This document shows, one piece after another, positions 5,116-7,548 of a stretch of DNA of 7,548 bases. The DNA comes from an uncultured Clostridia bacterium (GTDB taxonomy: Bacteria; Bacillota; Clostridia; Christensenellales; UBA1242). The number at the start of each line of letters is the position of its first letter. Within the stretch, counting starts at the first letter, position 1. The notes under the pieces were generated by a model. The model was not told the origin of the DNA. It searched no databases and saw only the letters and a list, made by a program, of their open reading frames with translations. The position numbers and the translations under genes are program-made. The stretch spans positions 1-7,548 of the forward strand of contig CANRLJ010000037.1 in assembly GCA_947631485.1 (NCBI GenBank), given 5' to 3'.

Positions 5116-6276
5116 CTACCATTTTCCCAAAACTGTGTGAGTTGTTTCGATATACGACCTTGGCTTTATGTTTTCTTTGACAACAATAGGAATTTCCTTC
5201 ACCAAATTGCCATTTCTTGTGACAACCGCCTTGCCGACAACATCTCCAACCTTGCTTGGTGCTTTGACAGCCTTGTTTGTCTCCACACAAACTTCAAAAC
5301 CCAATTTGTCACCTTTCTTCACCACTGCAGAAAAACTTTCGTTTGCAAAGACATCTGTTTCCTCCGTCTTGCCTTTGATGATTGGAAGTCTTGCGATTGC
5401 CACATCACTGTCCACCAACTTTTCGCTTTCAAAATTTGAAAAACCATAATTGAGCAGGCTCGCACTTTCATTAAAACGCGTCTTACTGTTTGGCGCACCA
5501 ACAATCACAGAAATCAAACGCATGTTGCCTCTCTTTGCCGACGCTCCAAGGCAACATCCTGCCTCATTTGTGGAGCCCGTTTTTCCTCCGTCACACCCCT
5601 GAAAATATCTGATAAGTCTGTTTGTGTTCACAAGTTCGGTGGTGCGTCCTGATGGATGCGTGAGTTCGTCCATCCAGATGGTGCTGTATTTGTGATATAT
5701 CTCATGTTTCAATATTTCTTTAAGCACAATGGCCGTGTCCTTTGCAGAAGAATATTGTTCTGGTGCAGGAAGACCCGTGCAATTTGCATAGTGAGTGTCC
5801 GTCATGCCCAACTCTTTTGCCTTTCTGTTCATGCGATTTGTAAAAGCGTTTTCGTTTCCATTAAAGTATTCGGCGAGTGCGACGCTTGCATCGTTTGCCG
5901 ACGCCATGATGACACTCTTCAAAAGGTCCTCAAAGGTATAATCAACATATGGGTCAAGGAAAACCTGCGAGCCTCCCATGCTGGACGCATTTTCTGTTGT
6001 GGTGATTTTTGTGTCAAGCGCGACATTTTCCTCATCAAGTTCTTCAAGCGAAATGAGAATTGTCATCATCTTCACCATGCTTGCAACAGGAAGATGCTGC
6101 TCGGCATCCTTCGAAAAGAGCACATCTCCACTGTCATATTCCATCAATATTGCACTTTTGCTTGTGATGTCAATGTCGCTCTGCTCGGCGTAACACTGCT
6201 CAGCACTTTGCATGTTGCAGCACAAGATTGTAAACGCCAACACGCACAATATGCAAGATGTCCAAAATTTCTTCAT
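5116..6276 (-). CDS. dacF: D-alanyl-D-alanine carboxypeptidase, DacF type (penicillin-binding protein, peptidase S11)
   Basis: A 386-residue secreted serine peptidase that removes the terminal D-Ala from peptidoglycan stem peptides and so limits cross-linking. A signal peptide covers residues 1 to about 30 (MKK, hydrophobic core, cleavage likely after CYA). All three penicillin-binding motifs are present: SxxK as S66-M-V-K69 with nucleophile Ser66, SxN as S126-A-N128, and KTG at 232-234. Family landmarks such as MASANDASVALAE and DGGKTGSTNEAG are clear. The C-terminal PBP5-type beta domain spans about 286-375; only about ten residues follow, so the usual long amphipathic membrane anchor is not obvious. 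Length fits DacF (about 389). AAGGAG seven bases before the ATG fixes the start. Cys19 and Cys20 do not form a proper lipobox. Calling it DacF rather than DacA/DacB rests on sporulation neighbours and length. Confidence 0.9.
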   Translation of the reverse strand: MKKFWTSCILCVLAFTILCCNMQSAEQCYAEQSDIDITSKSAILMEYDSGDVLFSKDAEQHLPVASMVKMMTILISLEELDEENVALDTKITTTENASSMGGSQVFLDPYVDYTFEDLLKSVIMASANDASVALAEYFNGNENAFTNRMNRKAKELGMTDTHYANCTGLPAPEQYSSAKDTAIVLKEILKHEIYHKYSTIWMDELTHPSGRTTELVNTNRLIRYFQGCDGGKTGSTNEAGCCLGASAKRGNMRLISVIVGAPNSKTRFNESASLLNYGFSNFESEKLVDSDVAIARLPIIKGKTEETDVFANESFSAVVKKGDKLGFEVCVETNKAVKAPSKVGDVVGKAVVTRNGNLVKEIPIVVKENIKPRSYIETTHTVLGKW

Positions 6277-6303
6277 AAAAAAACTCCTTTTTTAGTAGTT
6301 TTC

Positions 6304-6332
6304 ATCAAAAGAAGTTTTTTATTCAAAGTCAA
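6304..6332 (-). promoter_or_regulatory. Candidate promoter of the dacF-like gene
   Basis: TTGACT (6332-6327 on minus), a 17-base spacer and TTTGAT (6309-6304, 4 of 6) lie in the 59-base gap after the SpoIIM-like gene. Predicted start near 6297 leaves a leader of about 20 bases that includes the AAGGAG. No terminator is seen in the gap, so read-through from upstream is also possible. Confidence 0.35.
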
Positions 6333-6335
6333 AAA

Positions 6336-6980
6336 TCAAATCACCATAATCACTTTTCCATTAAGGGAAATCAGCAGCAGCGTCTCCGCCAAATTCAGCA
6401 AGAAAAACGCAACAAATGCAAGCGTAATAAAAACCGCCTTGTTGCACTCACAAGTGCCATAACATCTGGCATTTATGTTAATTTTCATAAGCACGATGGA
6501 ATACATAATCATTGCAAAGAGTGTCAAAAGTTGAAGCGGCAAAACAACAACAAAGGCGGTGAAGATTGCGCCAAAGCCATAGAAGATGATAATCAAAGAA
6601 AAGTTCAGTCCAAAAAGATAGGCTCTATACACAAACAGGATTTCCGACAGGAAGAACAATTTTGGAGCAAAGGCAAGTGCCGTCAAAATGGCAAGGTTTA
6701 AAAACAAAGAAAAACAACGCAAGAAAAAAGCGGAGGATGACAAGACAAATCCGTTGTAAAAATTGTTTATATCAATGTCTTGAAGCCTGCCAAGTGCGTA
6801 AGAATTTTTTGCCTTTATGGCAACCAAAATTCCGGTTATGATTGCAATAAAAACCAAAACAAATGTTGCGATAAGTTTGATTTTGTTTGCCTTGACTGCA
6901 CTTATGCAAGAATATTTCAAACCATTTTTAAATGTCTGCATTTTATATGACTTTGCCATGGAATATAATATGCTGGACAT
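6336..6980 (-). CDS. spoIIM: SpoIIM-like (DUF95 family) five-helix membrane protein
   Basis: A 214-residue polytopic protein with hydrophobic segments at about 35-55, 84-106, 109-134, 136-165 and 182-204, matching the five-helix plan and the roughly 212-residue length of SpoIIM. In B. subtilis SpoIIM anchors the SpoIID/SpoIIP peptidoglycan-degrading complex that drives forespore engulfment. The stretch YRAYLFGLNFSL...G......VVLPLQLL (about 118-152) parallels the family's KG..VGF...F......G.......VLPQNLL region; the match is by eye and moderate. Position upstream of dacF and scpAB supports it, since spoIIM lies near dacF in many spore formers. The loop before the last helix has a small cysteine cluster (C173, C177, C179). 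No Shine-Dalgarno is seen before the ATGs at 6980, 6959 or 6941, so the start is uncertain; I keep 6980 because a sigma-E-like -10 is directly upstream. Confidence 0.65.
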   Translation of the reverse strand: MSSILYSMAKSYKMQTFKNGLKYSCISAVKANKIKLIATFVLVFIAIITGILVAIKAKNSYALGRLQDIDINNFYNGFVLSSSAFFLRCFSLFLNLAILTALAFAPKLFFLSEILFVYRAYLFGLNFSLIIIFYGFGAIFTAFVVVLPLQLLTLFAMIMYSIVLMKININARCYGTCECNKAVFITLAFVAFFLLNLAETLLLISLNGKVIMVI

Positions 6981-6984
6981 TTTT

Positions 6985-7013
6985 AATGTATGTTAGGCGT
7001 CACAGCAATTCGC
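6985..7013 (-). promoter_or_regulatory. Sigma-E-like promoter before the SpoIIM-like gene
   Basis: Minus-strand CATACATT (6992-6985) is a full match to the sigma-E -10 consensus CATACAnT. Fourteen bases upstream is GCGAATT (7013-7007), 5 of 7 to KMATATT, lying inside the end of the preceding gene. The octamer ends four bases before the ATG at 6980. spoIIM is sigma-E controlled in B. subtilis, which fits. Confidence 0.5.
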
Positions 7014-7548
7014 AAGCCAAAATTTTCAGTTGCTCATAGGTGATTCCGCCCTGAAAATAGGCAATATATGGTTTTTTGATTGGACTGTCGCAAGAAAGTT
7101 CCAACGATGCCCCTTCAACAAAAGTGCCTGCTGCCATGATGACATTGGTTGTGTAGCCCGCCATAGGATATGGGGTTGGAACAAAACTGCTGTCAACCGG
7201 CGACAGTTTTTGTATCAGCCTTACAAAATCAATAAGTTCTTCTTCAGTGTTAAACACCACCGACCTGATTATGTCAAAACATGGCTCGCCTGTTTCGGGT
7301 ATGACTTTATAGCCTTTGCGTTTCATGACTTCGCCTATCAACGCCCCACCTTTAAGGGCTTGACAAACCACATGAGGAGCAAGAAATATGCCCTGATAAA
7401 ACAACCTATATCCCGGCTCATAAGAGCCTGTTTCTCTTCCAAGCGAAGGACAAGTAAAGCGGTTTTCAATCTTTTCTATTGCCCTCTTGCTGCCAACAAT
7501 ATAGCCTCCCGTTGGGGCAAGCGAACCTCCAATATTTTTTATGAACGA
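7000..7548 (-). CDS. ynbB: YnbB-type methionine gamma-lyase family PLP enzyme, C-terminal 182 residues (5' end outside window)
   Basis: The frame is open from the window edge, so only the C-terminal 182 residues are seen (full family members are about 410-430). The visible part begins SFIKNIGGSLAPTGGY, which matches the family's SLIKNPGG.LAPTGGY motif; the Lys (codon 7539-7537) is the expected Schiff-base lysine for pyridoxal phosphate. Further matches are LFYQGIFLAPHVV.QALKGA and SFVPTPYPMAGYTTNVIMAAGTF.EGAS.ELS.D.P, ending with PY.AYFQGGITYEQ. The family (fold type I PLP enzymes, historically 'aluminium resistance protein') is related to cystathionine gamma-lyases, but its substrate is not well established. 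A TTG at 7404 is an internal codon, not the start. The SpoIIM-like gene follows after 19 bases. Confidence 0.9.
   Translation of the reverse strand, partial: SFIKNIGGSLAPTGGYIVGSKRAIEKIENRFTCPSLGRETGSYEPGYRLFYQGIFLAPHVVCQALKGGALIGEVMKRKGYKVIPETGEPCFDIIRSVVFNTEEELIDFVRLIQKLSPVDSSFVPTPYPMAGYTTNVIMAAGTFVEGASLELSCDSPIKKPYIAYFQGGITYEQLKILACELL

Noticed and set aside
4319..5140. Plus-strand open frame of 273 codons opposite scpA
   Set aside because: It is antisense to a certain scpA, its translation is Ser/Thr-rich low-complexity of the kind expected from a shadow frame, and no ribosome site or family match is visible.
6217..6231. Lipoprotein signal in the DacF-like N-terminus (ILCC)
   Set aside because: The residue before either cysteine is not Gly, Ala or Ser, so the lipobox rule is not met; an ordinary signal peptide is a better fit.
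5656..6462. Plus-strand open frame of 268 codons opposite dacF
   Set aside because: Antisense to a gene with all three penicillin-binding motifs; the translation is Cys/His/Arg-rich without domain features and runs on into the next gene's antisense.

Overview
The window reads as AT-rich chromosomal DNA from an endospore-forming member of the Clostridia, probably an uncultured lineage. This rests on the gene set: a SpoIIM-like engulfment protein, a DacF-type D-Ala-D-Ala carboxypeptidase, ScpA and ScpB, and a SpoIVFB-type intramembrane protease. It also holds a YnbB-type 'methionine gamma-lyase family' PLP enzyme, a protein group common in Firmicutes. No phage, IS, CRISPR, tRNA or rRNA signal was seen. 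The exact lineage cannot be told from this window.

Layout. All genes but one lie on the minus strand. Reading along that strand from the right edge: the C-terminal part of the YnbB-like PLP enzyme (7000-7548); a five-helix SpoIIM-like membrane protein (6336-6980); a dacF-like serine carboxypeptidase (5116-6276) closed by an intrinsic terminator (5089-5109); scpA (4282-5049) and scpB (3639-4280), one base apart and closed by their own terminator; a candidate 45-codon membrane microprotein (3435-3572) whose stop overlaps the start of the SpoIVFB-like M50 protease (2629-3438). The protease converges on the only plus-strand gene (2150-2602, an all-helical hypothetical), and the two share a bidirectional terminator (2601-2625). 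Divergent from the hypothetical is a four-helix membrane class III nucleotide cyclase (627-2045). A zinc-ribbon TM2-domain membrane protein (50-577) follows, and possibly the start of another gene at the left edge.

How they fit together. SpoIIM (engulfment), SpoIVFB (pro-sigma-K processing), DacF (peptidoglycan trimming) and ScpAB (kleisin module of SMC condensin) are a familiar mix of sporulation, cell-wall and chromosome-segregation genes. SigE-like -10 octamers, CATACATT and CATACAAT, lie directly before the SpoIIM-like gene and before the small ORF/spoIVFB pair. Mother-cell expression by sigma-E would suit both.

The most unusual signal is in the gene starts. Three genes have a visible Shine-Dalgarno sequence: the plus-strand hypothetical, dacF and scpB. 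The TM2 gene and scpA have none. Instead they carry a -10 element ending exactly 6 bases before the ATG, which puts the predicted transcription start on the A of the start codon (leaderless mRNA). The SpoIIM-like gene and the small ORF show a similar 4-5 base spacing.
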